Source: Streptomyces smyrnaeus (GTDB taxonomy: Bacteria > Actinomycetota > Actinomycetes > Streptomycetales > Streptomycetaceae). Taken from it: 64,000 nt of DNA. Shown in pieces: positions 1 through 9,043 of the stretch. The stretch spans positions 306,554 to 370,553 of the forward strand of contig NZ_JAFFZM010000004.1 in NCBI RefSeq assembly GCF_017676345.1, in the 5' to 3' direction. Within the stretch, counting starts at the first letter, position 1; each line of letters begins with the position of its first letter. The position numbers and the translations under genes were made by a program. The notes under the pieces were generated by a model, which saw only the letters and a list, made by a program, of their open reading frames with translations, ran no database searches and was not told where the DNA came from.

Positions 1-1275
1 CAGTGGATGCTCGCCAACCAGCTGAGCATGATCCGGCCGATGCCGCAGCACGTCTGGGACAAGGCCGGCGACTCCGGCTCCGTCTCCGACCTGGACCGCA
101 GCGCCGCCGGGGCGAAGAAGGTCTGGAAGTACCTCAACGGTGCCGCCAAGAAGATCTCCGGCTACGCCACCGACCCGCTGTGGAAGACCGTCAGCGGCCC
201 CTACACCCTCAAGTCGTTCTCCACGGCCGGCAAAGTGCAGCTCACCGCCAACGCCAAGTACGACGGCGGCGGCAAGGCCCACATCAAGAACGTGAACCTG
301 CTGCCGTTCACCACCTCGGAGGCCGAGAAGAACGCGCTGCGGGCCGGCACGGTCGACTACGGCTACATCAACGCCACCGACCTGAGCCAGAAGGCGTCGT
401 TCGAGGCCAAGGGCTACAAGATCGAGCCGTGGCAGGGCTGGGCCATCACCTACATGCCCTACAACTTCAACAACCCGCAGATGGGCCCGGTCTTCAAGCA
501 GCTCTACGCCCGCCAGGCCATCCAGCTGTCGGTGGACCAGAAGACGCTGGCCAAGGTCGTCTTCAACGGCACCGCAGTCCCCACCTACGGACCGATCCCG
601 CAGGGCCAGAAGTCCTCCTTCGTCTCCCGGAAGCAGCAGGACAACCCCTACCCGTTCTCCACCGCCAAGGCCCGCAAGCTGCTGACGGACCACGGCTGGA
701 CCGAGAAGAGCGGCACCATGGTGTGCACCAGCCCCGGCAGCGGCGACGGCCAGTGCGGCAAGGGCGTCGAGAAGGGCACCAAGTTCTCCATGCAGGTGCT
801 CTCGCAGTCCGGCTCGACCGTGACCGACAACATGATGAGCGCCCTGCAGTCGTCGTTCGCCAAGACGGGTATCGACTTCCACATCAAGACCGCACCGGTC
901 AACTCCGTCCTGTCGCAGTCCGGCCAGTGCAAGGCGAGCGAGTCGAGCTGCAAGTGGCAGCTGTCGTTCTTCGGCACCGCGGGCAGCTGGTACTTCCCCG
1001 CCTACCCCAGCGGCGACTCGCTCTTCGCCACCGGCGGCGGCTCCAACTTCGGCAGCTACTCCGACCCCGAGGTGGACAAGCTGATCGCCCGGACCACCAC
1101 CTCCTCCTCCGACGAGGCCATGCGCCAGTACAGCGCCGCCCTCGCCGAGAAGCTGCCGGTGGTGTGGCTGCCGGAGCCCGACTACCAGGTCTCCGTGGTC
1201 AAGAAGGGCCTCGGCGGCTTCTCGCAGGACTCACTCGCCAACTTCCACCCCGCCATGTGGAAGTGGACCAAGTAG
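1..1275 (+). CDS. ABC transporter substrate-binding protein, family 5, C-terminal part
   Basis: The reading frame is open from the first base, so the gene begins upstream of the window and only about 424 C-terminal residues are present. The segment has the layout of a family 5 (DppA/OppA) binding protein: a mid-domain with GPYTLKSF followed by a run that aligns with the NP(Q)MGPVFKQLYARQAIQLSVDQ region (family hallmark 'R.A...A.D'), and a closing WLPEPDYQVSV-type segment near the C-terminus. It would be a secreted lipoprotein capturing peptides or oligosaccharides outside the membrane. Fifty bases separate its stop from the first permease, and all five genes through 5887 run in the same direction, so this is the first visible gene of the operon. 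The ligand cannot be read from the sequence. Confidence 0.9.
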   Translation, partial: QWMLANQLSMIRPMPQHVWDKAGDSGSVSDLDRSAAGAKKVWKYLNGAAKKISGYATDPLWKTVSGPYTLKSFSTAGKVQLTANAKYDGGGKAHIKNVNLLPFTTSEAEKNALRAGTVDYGYINATDLSQKASFEAKGYKIEPWQGWAITYMPYNFNNPQMGPVFKQLYARQAIQLSVDQKTLAKVVFNGTAVPTYGPIPQGQKSSFVSRKQQDNPYPFSTAKARKLLTDHGWTEKSGTMVCTSPGSGDGQCGKGVEKGTKFSMQVLSQSGSTVTDNMMSALQSSFAKTGIDFHIKTAPVNSVLSQSGQCKASESSCKWQLSFFGTAGSWYFPAYPSGDSLFATGGGSNFGSYSDPEVDKLIARTTTSSSDEAMRQYSAALAEKLPVVWLPEPDYQVSVVKKGLGGFSQDSLANFHPAMWKWTK

Positions 1276-1324
1276 GCCGCCCCGCGACCGCGCGCACCAC
1301 TGAGCCCGAGCGACCGGAAACCAC

Positions 1325-2284
1325 ATGAGCACTCCCACATACCTGTTCAGACGGGTCCTGCAGGCCGCCGCGGTCATCCTGATCGTGACAGTCGTGGTCT
1401 TCGCCCTGCTGCACTCCCTGCCCGGGGGTCCCGCTCGCGGGATCCTCGGCCCGCAGGCCACCGCGCAGCAGATCGAGGCCTTCAACCACGAGCAGGGCCT
1501 CGACAAGCCCCTCCCCGTGCAGTACCTCTACTACCTGGGGCAGCTGGCACACGGCGACCTCGGCACGTCGTACACCCTCAACGAGCCGGTGTCGCAGCTG
1601 ATCACCGAGCGCCTGCCGAAAACCCTGCTGCTGACCGTGCTGTCGGCGATCGTCGGCCTGCTGCTGGCCGTGCCGCTGGGCATGTGGCAGGCCGTGCGGC
1701 GCAACAAGCCGGTCGACTACGTCATCACCACGCTGAGCTTCATCGCCTACTCCACCCCCGTGTACTTCCTCGGGCTGATCCTGGTGCTGGTCTTCAGCCA
1801 GGCGCTGCCATGGTTCCCCTCCCAGGCCCCGCAGGGGCACACGCTGGGGCAGGTGCTCTCCGACCCGCAGGGGCTGGTGCTGCCGATCGCCGCGGGTGCT
1901 GCCTCGATGGTCGCGGTGTTCAGCCGCTACATGCGGGCCGCCACCCTGGAGAACCTCTCCGAGGACTATGTCAGGACGGCGCGGGCCGGGGGCTCCCGCT
2001 CCCGCGCCATCCTGTGGCGGCACGTGTTCCGCAACTCGCTGACCCCGGTGGTCGCCATGCTCGGCTACTACGTGCCGGTGCTGTTCGGCGGCGCCCTCGT
2101 CGTCGAACAGCTCTTCAACTACCCGGGCATGGGCCTGCTCTTCTGGACCGCCGCGCAATCCTCCGACTACCCGGTGCTGCTGGGCTGCGTGCTGATCATC
2201 GCGGTCGCCACGGTGACCGGCACGCTGATCGCCGACATCGTCCAGCGGATCATCGACCCCCGAGTGAAGGCAGGCCGGTCATGA
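1325..2284 (+). CDS. ABC transporter permease, DppB/OppB type
   Basis: This 319-residue protein opens with the typical DppB N-terminus (a YLFRRVLQ amphipathic stretch, then the first membrane helix) and carries a periplasmic loop containing LPGGPARGILG. The cytoplasmic EAA-type coupling loop lies near residues 215-235 (DYVRTARAGGSRSRAILWRH), which contacts the ATPase. Six membrane helices can be seen. The ATG lies 50 bases after the binding-protein stop. The stop overlaps the next start as ATGA at 2281-2284, showing translational coupling to the second permease. Role: one half of the membrane channel of a peptide/oligosaccharide importer. Confidence 0.95.
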   Translation: MSTPTYLFRRVLQAAAVILIVTVVVFALLHSLPGGPARGILGPQATAQQIEAFNHEQGLDKPLPVQYLYYLGQLAHGDLGTSYTLNEPVSQLITERLPKTLLLTVLSAIVGLLLAVPLGMWQAVRRNKPVDYVITTLSFIAYSTPVYFLGLILVLVFSQALPWFPSQAPQGHTLGQVLSDPQGLVLPIAAGAASMVAVFSRYMRAATLENLSEDYVRTARAGGSRSRAILWRHVFRNSLTPVVAMLGYYVPVLFGGALVVEQLFNYPGMGLLFWTAAQSSDYPVLLGCVLIIAVATVTGTLIADIVQRIIDPRVKAGRS

Positions 2285-3186
2285 GCACTGTCATACAGCC
2301 GGGCCGGACCCCTGGCACGGCCACCGCCCCGGACTCCGCCGCTGCGTCGGGGACCCGGCTGGCCGTCCGCCGGTTCCTGCGCAACCGGCTCGCGGTCGTC
2401 GGCCTCGGCGTCGTGGTCTTCTTCGTGCTGTTCTGCTTCGTCGGCCCGCTGGTGTACTCCACCGACCAGACCCACACCATGCTCCACCAGGTCAACCTGG
2501 CCCCCAGCGGCGCACACTGGCTGGGCACCGACGCGGTCGGCCACGACGAGCTCGGCCGGCTGATGTACGGCGGCAAGGTGTCGCTGATCGTCGGCCTCGC
2601 CGCAGGCGTCCTGGCCACCGTCATCGGCACCCTGTGGGGTGCCGCCGCAGGCTACGCGGGCGGCTGGATCGACGCGGTCATGATGCGGGTCGTGGACGCC
2701 GGCATCGCCATCCCCGCGCTCTTCATCCTGCTGGTGGTCTCCGCCATCACCACGCCGGGTCTGGGCGGCCTCGTCGTCATCCTCGGCTTCGTCTCCTGGC
2801 TGGTGCCCTCGCGGCTGGTCCGCGCCGAGACGCTGACCCTGAAGAACCGCGACTACATCCTGACGCTGCGCGCCATCGGCGGCACCCACGCCAGGGCCAT
2901 CACCCGGCACATTCTGCCGAACTCGGTCTCCACCATCGTCGTCGCGGCCACCTTCCAGATCGCCGACGCTATCCTGCTGGTCGCCTACGTCTCCTACCTG
3001 GGCCTGGGCGTCCAGCCACCGGCCACCGACTGGGGCGGCATGCTGTCGGCCGGCCTCACCGCCGCCTACTCCGGCTACTGGTGGCTCATCCTGCCGCCGG
3101 GCCTCGCCATCATCCTGGTGGTGTGGGCGTTCAACGCGATCGGGGACGGGCTCCGCGACGCATTCGATGTGAGGGGACGCGGATGA
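2281..3186 (+). CDS. ABC transporter permease, DppC/OppC type
   Basis: The 301-residue protein starts at the ATG that overlaps the previous stop. It has a long cytoplasmic N-terminus, the first helix (VVGLGVVVFFVLFCFVGPLV), the DppC hallmark loop HWLGTDAVGHDELGRLMYG, and an EAA loop (TLKNRDYILTLRAIGGTHAR) that docks to the ATPase. The C-terminus ends in the usual AFNAIGDGLRDAFDVR. It pairs with the upstream DppB-type protein to form the channel. Its stop overlaps the ATPase start (ATGA, 3183-3186), so all transporter subunits are coupled. Confidence 0.95.
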   Translation: MSTVIQPGRTPGTATAPDSAAASGTRLAVRRFLRNRLAVVGLGVVVFFVLFCFVGPLVYSTDQTHTMLHQVNLAPSGAHWLGTDAVGHDELGRLMYGGKVSLIVGLAAGVLATVIGTLWGAAAGYAGGWIDAVMMRVVDAGIAIPALFILLVVSAITTPGLGGLVVILGFVSWLVPSRLVRAETLTLKNRDYILTLRAIGGTHARAITRHILPNSVSTIVVAATFQIADAILLVAYVSYLGLGVQPPATDWGGMLSAGLTAAYSGYWWLILPPGLAIILVVWAFNAIGDGLRDAFDVRGRG

Positions 3187-4895
3187 CCGCCGACCAGCGC
3201 CCCGCCGCACCGGCGGCCGGGCCGATCCTTCGACTCGACGACCTGGGCGTCGTGTTCACCACCCAGTCCGGCGAGGTGCCCGCCGTCCGCGGCGTGTCCC
3301 TGCTGGTCGAGCCCGGCGAGACGCTTGCCCTCGTCGGTGAGTCCGGCTCCGGCAAGTCCACCGTCGCGCTCGCCGCGATGGGCCTGCTCGCCGACAACGC
3401 CCGTGCCACCGGGAGCGCCACCGTCGCCGGCACCGAGGTGGTCGGCGCGGGCGAGGCCGCCCTGGCGGGCCTGCGCGGCCGGACCGTCTCGATGGTCTTC
3501 CAGGAGCCGGCCACAGCCCTCGACCCGCTGACCCGGGTCGGGAAGCAGATTGCCGAAGTCGTCCGCAACCACCGCGAGATGTCTGCCAAGGACGCGGCCG
3601 CGGAGGCGGTGGAGCTCCTGCGCCGGGTCGGCATCCCCGAACCGGAGAAGCGGGCGTCCGCCTACCCCTTCCAGCTGTCCGGTGGACAGCGCCAGCGCGT
3701 CGTCATCGCCATGGCCATCGCCAACGAGCCGGCGCTGCTGATCGCCGACGAGCCGACCACCGCGCTGGACGTCACCGTCCAGGCCGAGATCCTCGACCTG
3801 CTGCGCCGTCTCGCCGCGGAGACCGGTACCGGCGTACTGCTGGTCACCCACAACATGGGCGTCGTCGCGGACTTCGCCGACCGGGTCGCCGTGATGTACC
3901 ACGGCGAGATCGTGGAGACCGGCCCCGTCGAAGACGTGCTGCTGCGCCCCTCCCACGAGTACACCCGGCGCCTGCTGGCCGCGGTGCCGCGCCTCTCTGT
4001 CGACGGCGAGGACCTCTCGGAGACGCCACGGGCCGCCGCACCTCCCATCGAGGCCGAGCCGGTCGTCGAGCTCGACAACGTCTCCGTCGTCTTCGGGCGC
4101 GGCCGGGGCGCCGTCCGCGCCCTGGACGGTGTCTCCCTCACCGTGCGCCACGGCGAGACCCTCGGCCTGGTCGGTGAGTCCGGCTCCGGCAAGTCGACCG
4201 CCTCCCGGGTCGCGCTCGGCCTGATCACGCCGAACGAGGGCACCGTCTCGCTGTTCGGCACCGACCTGGCTCGCACCCGCTCCCGGGCCCGCCGGGCGCT
4301 GCGGGCCGGTGTCGGCGTGGTGCTGCAGGACCCGGTGGCCTCGCTGGACGCCAGGATGACGGTCGGCGAGTGCGTCGCCGAACCCCTCAGGGTGCACCGC
4401 CGCGCGCTCTCCGCACGGGAGCGCCAGGAGCGGGTCGCCGCCGTCCTGGACCGGGTCAGACTTTCGCGCGAGGTCGCCCGGAGGGCTCCCAGGGAGCTTT
4501 CCGGCGGGCAGCGCCAGCGGGTCAGCCTCGCCCGCGCCCTGGTGCTGGAGCCCCGCCTCCTGGTAGCCGACGAACCCACCAGTGCGCTCGACGTCAGCGT
4601 GCAGGAGGCCGTCCTGGAGGTGATCTCCGAGCTGCAGGCCGAGCTGGGCTTCGCCTGCCTCTTCGTCTCGCACGACCTGGCCGTCGTCCAGCACTTCGCG
4701 CAGCGCGTCGCGGTGATGCGGGCGGGCCGGGTCGAGGAGCAGGGCGACACCGGCACGACGCTGCTGCGGCCGGAGACCGACTACACGCGCAGGCTGCTGG
4801 CCGCCGTGCCGGTTCCGGACCCGGTGGTGCAGCGCAGCCGCAGAACCGAACGCCTGGCCACCCTGGCGGCGGGCCGGACGGAGGCGACGGCTTGA
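3183..4895 (+). CDS. Fused double ATP-binding subunit (DppD-DppF type)
   Basis: The 570-residue protein contains two complete ABC ATPase domains in tandem, replacing the two separate ATPases of many dipeptide transporters. Domain 1 (about residues 15-260) has Walker [10 protein letters not shown], signature LSGGQRQRV and Walker B LLIADEP. Domain 2 (about 295-540) repeats all three ([26 protein letters not shown]). The domain 1/2 linker is acidic and Pro/Ala-rich. The open frame extends far upstream, but the ATG overlapping the DppC stop is the only start that fits both the family and the coupling. Its own stop overlaps the TTG of the ROK gene. It energises import by the two preceding permeases. 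Confidence 0.95.
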   Translation: MTADQRPAAPAAGPILRLDDLGVVFTTQSGEVPAVRGVSLLVEPGETLALVGESGSGKSTVALAAMGLLADNARATGSATVAGTEVVGAGEAALAGLRGRTVSMVFQEPATALDPLTRVGKQIAEVVRNHREMSAKDAAAEAVELLRRVGIPEPEKRASAYPFQLSGGQRQRVVIAMAIANEPALLIADEPTTALDVTVQAEILDLLRRLAAETGTGVLLVTHNMGVVADFADRVAVMYHGEIVETGPVEDVLLRPSHEYTRRLLAAVPRLSVDGEDLSETPRAAAPPIEAEPVVELDNVSVVFGRGRGAVRALDGVSLTVRHGETLGLVGESGSGKSTASRVALGLITPNEGTVSLFGTDLARTRSRARRALRAGVGVVLQDPVASLDARMTVGECVAEPLRVHRRALSARERQERVAAVLDRVRLSREVARRAPRELSGGQRQRVSLARALVLEPRLLVADEPTSALDVSVQEAVLEVISELQAELGFACLFVSHDLAVVQHFAQRVAVMRAGRVEEQGDTGTTLLRPETDYTRRLLAAVPVPDPVVQRSRRTERLATLAAGRTEATA

Positions 4896-5887
4896 CCTCC
4901 CACGACCGCACCCTCTTCGCCGGGTTGGACATCGGCGGCACCACCACGCAAGTGGTGCTCTGCGCCGAGGATCTGACGGTACTGGACCGGGCCGGGACCG
5001 CGACCCCGGCGGCCGACGGCGGCCCGGCCATGGTCGGCAAGGCGCTCGGCGCCCTGGCCCCGCTGCTGGAGCGCACCCCTGGGCGGCTCGTCGGCGTCGG
5101 CGCCGGTGCGGCCGGCGTCGTCGACTCCGCGGCCGGACGGATCCTGGTGGCCAGCGACTCGTTCACCGGTTGGGCGGGCTTCGCGGTCGCCGACGCCGTC
5201 GAGGCGGCACTCGGCGTCCCGGCCTATCTGGACAACGACGTCAACGCCTTCCTGTACGGGGAGGTGTACGGCGGCGCCGTGCGCGGCGAGTCCGACGTCC
5301 TCGGCATCACCCTGGGCACCGGTGTCGGTGGGGCGCTGTGGATGGGCGGCGCGCTGTTCGCCGGGCCGCACGGTGCGGCGGGCGAGATCGGGCACATCCC
5401 CGGATTCGGCGACCTGCCCTGCACCTGCGGCGGCCGGGGCCACCTGGAGACCCTCGCCTCCGGGCGTTCGCTGTGCGCCCGGTACGCCGAGCGCACCGGC
5501 CGCCGGCTGACGGCCCGTGAGATCGCGGAGGCCGCGGGGCACGGGGACGGGGACGCCCTTGCGGTGTACCGGGCCGCCGCCGGCGGCATCGCCCGGGCGA
5601 TCGTGATGACGGCGGGCGTCGTCGATGTCACCACAGTCGTGGTCGGCGGCGGCGTCAGCGGCGCCTGGCCGCTGCTGGAGCCTCTGGTGCGGGAGGCGCT
5701 GGCCGCCGAACCGCCGGTCAGCGGCCACCCGGTCCGGCTGGTACGGGCCGCGCTGGGCACGGACGCGATCCCGGTGGGCGCGGCCGCCAGGGCCCGCCGC
5801 GAGCTGAGCACGGGAGCCCTGGTCCGAGCCGGTTGTGCAACCTCAACGTCAGGCGTCGAACCGGCCGGAGCGGCCAGCCGGCAGTGA
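4892..5887 (+). CDS. ROK-family sugar kinase/glucokinase-like protein
   Basis: I chose the TTG at 4892 because it overlaps the ATPase stop (TTGA) and places the phosphate-binding loop GLDIGGTTTQ at residues 11-20, as in ROK kinases; the longer open frame upstream is a shadow of the ATPase gene. The 331-residue protein lacks an N-terminal HTH, so it is a kinase-type member rather than a repressor. Further motifs are AGVVD, YLDNDVNAF (sugar/catalytic Asp) and a zinc-site region, C177-x-C179-GGRG-H184-LE, preceded by GEIGH. The usual third Cys is His here. The position at the end of an importer operon suggests that it phosphorylates the imported sugar, which would make the family 5 transporter a saccharide importer; this is inference. 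Confidence 0.88.
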   Translation: MTSHDRTLFAGLDIGGTTTQVVLCAEDLTVLDRAGTATPAADGGPAMVGKALGALAPLLERTPGRLVGVGAGAAGVVDSAAGRILVASDSFTGWAGFAVADAVEAALGVPAYLDNDVNAFLYGEVYGGAVRGESDVLGITLGTGVGGALWMGGALFAGPHGAAGEIGHIPGFGDLPCTCGGRGHLETLASGRSLCARYAERTGRRLTAREIAEAAGHGDGDALAVYRAAAGGIARAIVMTAGVVDVTTVVVGGGVSGAWPLLEPLVREALAAEPPVSGHPVRLVRAALGTDAIPVGAAARARRELSTGALVRAGCATSTSGVEPAGAASRQ

Positions 5888-5950
5888 GACATCGCGTCGT
5901 GCTGCTGCACGGGCTGCCGCGTGAACGTTTCGCGAGCTTGCCTTGGTTAT

Positions 5951-5987
5951 CCCGGCGGCCCGGCGGTCGGGCCGCCGGGCCGCCGGG
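5951..5987. terminator. Perfect 14-bp hairpin between convergent genes
   Basis: CCCGGCGGCCCGGC at 5951-5964 is exactly complementary to the arm at 5974-5987, leaving a 9-base loop. It lies 64 bases after the ROK stop and 71 bases beyond the LysE stop on the other strand. It has no T-run, as is usual in actinobacteria. It probably terminates both converging transcripts. Confidence 0.7.
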
Positions 5988-6058
5988 TGGTCGGGTTCCG
6001 CATCGGCGGGCCCGGGCCCGCGGGACCGTGGCCAGATGCGCAGGACCACCGCAGAACC

Positions 6059-6679
6059 TCAGGGCTGGGTGGTGGCGACCTTCAGTCCGAACCCGATCAG
6101 TACCGTTCCGGTGGCACGGTCCATGCCCCGGCGTACGGCCGGCTTCTCGAAGAAGGCGCGTGCCTTGGACAGCAGCAGTACGTACCCGCCGAGCCAGACC
6201 GCGGTGAGCATCGCGTGTACGAGGACCAGCAGGGCCATGCCGCTGTGGGCAGGCAGCCCGGTCGGGGCGAGCGTCGGCAGCAGACCTGTGTAGAAGACAG
6301 CGATCTTGGGATTGAGGACGTTGCTCACCAGACCGGTCCGCCAGGGGTTGCCGCGAGGCGGGGTGAGGGCCGCGGCCGGTTCCTGCGACCGATTTCGGCG
6401 GCTCTGGAGAAGCGCCTGGACACCGAGGAGGACCAGGTAGCCGGCACCGGCCAGTTTGACCACCGTGTACGCGGTCGCGGACGCGGCCAGAACAGCGGCG
6501 AGACCGGCCACCGCGAGCACGCCCCAGACCAGCAGTCCCGCGGTGATCCCGCCCACTGTCCGTAGCCCGTCCTGCCAGCCGGAGGCAACGGCCCGCTTGG
6601 TCACGACGGCCATGTCCGGCCCGGGCACCATGGTCAGCACAGCCAGGACACCGACCGCGGTCAAGAACTGTATGAGCAT
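6059..6679 (-). CDS. LysE/RhtB-family amino acid exporter
   Basis: The 206-residue membrane protein has six predicted helices. It carries the family signature near the N-terminus (TMVPGPDMAVVTKRAVASG) and the conserved LVSNVLNPKIAVFYTGLLP stretch in the middle. I start at the ATG at 6679, which follows a GGGGAG ribosome binding site; the 39 extra residues of the longer open frame have no LysE character. Members export basic or neutral amino acids, or homoserine lactone-like compounds. The substrate cannot be inferred, and the neighbours do not form an obvious operon with it. A second LysE-type gene lies at 50417-51061. Confidence 0.9.
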   Translation of the reverse strand: MLIQFLTAVGVLAVLTMVPGPDMAVVTKRAVASGWQDGLRTVGGITAGLLVWGVLAVAGLAAVLAASATAYTVVKLAGAGYLVLLGVQALLQSRRNRSQEPAAALTPPRGNPWRTGLVSNVLNPKIAVFYTGLLPTLAPTGLPAHSGMALLVLVHAMLTAVWLGGYVLLLSKARAFFEKPAVRRGMDRATGTVLIGFGLKVATTQP

Positions 6680-6874
6680 CTCCCCAGTCTCACAGCCATG
6701 GCGGACGGAGCGGACAACCGGTGTCGCCTGAACCAGCCAGCCGCCCCGCCGTTCCGGACCGGGGTGCACGGTGGGCGGTTCGCGTTGGGTCAGCACCAGC
6801 GCCAGGCGTGGCGGTGCGGGCAGGCGCTGGCAGGCGTGGCCCTGAACGCCTCTCCTGTGCCGCTCTCCGGCCGG

Positions 6875-8017
6875 TCAGCCGTACATCGCCACGCGGTACA
6901 GAGTCGCGAGCGCGTCGTCGATGGGGTGGGGCTGCGGCCTGCCGGAGGAATCGAGCCTGTTCCACCTCTGCAGATTGACCGCGACGGCCAGCTGCCGCTT
7001 GCCGTCGGCACGGGTCATGGCCAGCGCTCCACCACCCCAGACCGTGCCGCCGTGCCCCCAGAAGGTGCCCCGACCCTGATCCTGACCGGGGCCCTGGCCG
7101 GGAATCTCCATCGGGTGCAGGCCGAGGCCGTAGTCGATCGTCTTGCCCTCCTGGGAGATGACCGGGACCGTGCGCTGCATCTGCGCCAGCGACGACGGGT
7201 TGACGATCTCCCCGGCCAGCAGCAGGCCGTAGAAGCGGTTGAGGTCCGCGACGGTTGATATCAGCGAGGCCGACGGCCCCACCCATGACATGTCGTAAAC
7301 GCTGTAGTCGCGCGGCGGGTCGATCATGCCGAACCACGCCTCGTAGAGCCGCGAGTGCGGACCGTCGACGTGCGGTCCGGCGGGGAAGCCGGTGTCCCGG
7401 AGCCCTGCGCGCTCGATGACGTTCCTGGTGATGTACTGCTCGGCCGAAGCGCCGGTGACCTGCTCCAGGAGTTCGCTGAGGAGCAGGTAGTTGGTGTTGG
7501 AGTACACCCCCGGCCGACCGCCAGGGGTGCCGACGGCAGGTGCGGTGACCCCCAGCTCGATCAGGTCAGCGCGGTGAAACCGGGTGTGCCGGTGCTCGTC
7601 CAGGCTCTGGGGCCCGGTGTCGGCGAGGGCCGGGAACGCCTTGAGGGAGGGGTAGGCGTACGGGAGGTACTCGGCGAGGCCGCTGGTGTGGTTGATCAGC
7701 ATCCGGACCGTGACCGCGTCGCCGCGTTCTCCGGGAACGAGTTCCGGAAGGTACCGGCCGATCGGTGTGTCGAGACTGATCCGACCCGTCTCGACCTGTT
7801 GCAGGACCGCGGCGGCGGTGAAGGTCTTGGTGATGCTGCCGACCCGGTGCCGCATGTCGGCGGTGACGGGATGGCCGGTGACGACGTCGGCGACCCCGGC
7901 CGCGCCGCGCCAGACCTGGTCGCCGTCTCGCACCTCCGCGAACAGGCCCGGTATCCCGGCGTGGTGGACGTCTTCGACGGCTGCGTTCAGCGCCGCGGAA
8001 TCCAGGAAGTTCTTCAC
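6875..8017 (-). CDS. Serine hydrolase of the beta-lactamase class C / DD-peptidase family
   Basis: The 380-residue protein has the active-site tetrad S61-I-T-K64, a Tyr-x-Asn motif within VYSNTNYLLL, and a C-terminal H-G-G (GHGGTVWG), the three elements of class C beta-lactamases and D-alanyl-D-alanine carboxypeptidases. No signal peptide is present with the chosen start. That start is the GTG at 8017, preceded by GGAAGGA at good spacing; an alternative frame extension to 8092 would add 25 residues with no family support. The TetR-type gene at 8198 is divergent, and the shared 180-base region contains palindromes, so TetR control is likely. Physiological substrate unknown (esterase, peptidase or lactamase). 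Confidence 0.88.
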   Translation of the reverse strand: MKNFLDSAALNAAVEDVHHAGIPGLFAEVRDGDQVWRGAAGVADVVTGHPVTADMRHRVGSITKTFTAAAVLQQVETGRISLDTPIGRYLPELVPGERGDAVTVRMLINHTSGLAEYLPYAYPSLKAFPALADTGPQSLDEHRHTRFHRADLIELGVTAPAVGTPGGRPGVYSNTNYLLLSELLEQVTGASAEQYITRNVIERAGLRDTGFPAGPHVDGPHSRLYEAWFGMIDPPRDYSVYDMSWVGPSASLISTVADLNRFYGLLLAGEIVNPSSLAQMQRTVPVISQEGKTIDYGLGLHPMEIPGQGPGQDQGRGTFWGHGGTVWGGGALAMTRADGKRQLAVAVNLQRWNRLDSSGRPQPHPIDDALATLYRVAMYG

Positions 8018-8126
8018 GTCATGCGTCCTTCCGTATTCCCGGGTGGGCTCCGCATCGGTCGCCTGGCCCGGACAACAGGGCACGAGTGGCATGCCGGCCT
8101 GCCCGGCATCCGCATGTCCTCATTAT

Positions 8127-8166
8127 GCACGCGGTGAGCACGCGGCGCGTGCAACAGCGCGTGCAC
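8127..8166. promoter_or_regulatory. Candidate TetR operator between the serine hydrolase and TetR genes
   Basis: A perfect palindrome GCACGCG-G-CGCGTGC occupies 8138-8152. It is flanked by TGCACGCG at 8127 and by GCGCGTGCAC at 8157-8166, so the half-site TGCACGCG is repeated. CATTAT at 8121-8126 reads as ATAATG on the minus strand and could be the -10 of the hydrolase promoter, which would put the palindrome over its upstream part. The regulator is inferred to be the adjacent TetR protein. Confidence 0.55.
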
Positions 8167-8197
8167 AGGTAGGGTGAGGTCCGGCGAGAGGAGCAGA

Positions 8198-8857
8198 ATG
8201 GCAGGCCGAAGGCGTTGGTCGACCGAAGAGATTCTGGATGCGGCGGCGGAGCTGCTGCGCACGAGCAGCGCGGATTCGTTCAGCGTGCGCAAGCTGGCCG
8301 CGACCCTGGGGACCGATTCCTCCAGCCTGTACCGGCACTTCCGCAGCAAGACCGAACTGCTGCGCGCCGTCGCCGACCGGATCCTCCTGGCCGCGATGGA
8401 CGGCTACCGCCCCGAAGGCGACTGGAAGCAGCGCATCACGTCTCTGGCCCTGCGCGTCAGAGAGGCTTTCGGGCAGCAGCCCCAGCTCGCCTCGGTCTGG
8501 GGGCGCTACGCGTCGAGCGGCACCGGGTCCCGGCTGGTCATGGAGGAGGTGCTGCAGGCCCTGCGCGCGTCGGGACTGCCCGACGAGGAGATCCCGGTGC
8601 GCTACCACCGGATCGTGGTCCTCCTCGCCGCGCTGATCGCCTCCGAGGCCGGGGTCAGCACCGTCACCCCCGAAGAGCACGAACAGGGCCTGGAACTGTT
8701 TCGCGTCGCGGTGCTGGGTGCCGACCCCGAGCGCTTCCCGGCCCTGGCCCACTTCGCCCGCGACGTCCGACCCCTCGGGGTCGATCGCCGTGCCGCGTTC
8801 GAGGAGATCCTCGCCGACCACCTCGCCCACATCGAGGCCGCGATGCCCCCGAGCTGA
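8198..8857 (+). CDS. TetR-family transcriptional regulator
   Basis: The 219-residue protein starts at the ATG at 8198 behind GAGAGGAGC; the eight residues upstream in the open frame are not needed. The N-terminal HTH spans residues 8-55 (EEILDAAAELL ... SVRKLAATLGTDSSSLYRHF), followed by an alpha-helical ligand domain with conserved GYRPEGDWKQR. It probably represses itself and the divergent serine hydrolase through the palindromes between them. A decayed partial copy of this gene, including promoter DNA, lies at 37167-37343. Confidence 0.92.
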   Translation: MAGRRRWSTEEILDAAAELLRTSSADSFSVRKLAATLGTDSSSLYRHFRSKTELLRAVADRILLAAMDGYRPEGDWKQRITSLALRVREAFGQQPQLASVWGRYASSGTGSRLVMEEVLQALRASGLPDEEIPVRYHRIVVLLAALIASEAGVSTVTPEEHEQGLELFRVAVLGADPERFPALAHFARDVRPLGVDRRAAFEEILADHLAHIEAAMPPS

Positions 8858-9043
8858 CCGAGCTGACCGACCGGCCCGGCCCGGTCGGTTCGAGCTTCGC
8901 GTCCCGCCCGGCCTTTTCCAGGCGTTCGGCGTGCTGGGCCTACCCGCGACCGGATGCAGTCGCAGCCCGGTGGGGCGTTCGCGTGCCCTCAGGGCCTGAC
9001 CGGCTCCGCGCCGCCGTGATGCTGGATTCCGGTGATGCCGTGA

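Noticed and set aside
1684..2280. Long open frame upstream of the DppC start
   Set aside because: It is in another frame of the DppB gene and its translation is Arg/Pro/Ala-rich noise. The ATG at 2281 that overlaps the DppB stop fits the family.
6875..8017. Antibiotic-resistance beta-lactamase
   Set aside because: The motifs fit the whole class C/DD-peptidase/esterase family, and no signal peptide is present, so export and resistance cannot be claimed.
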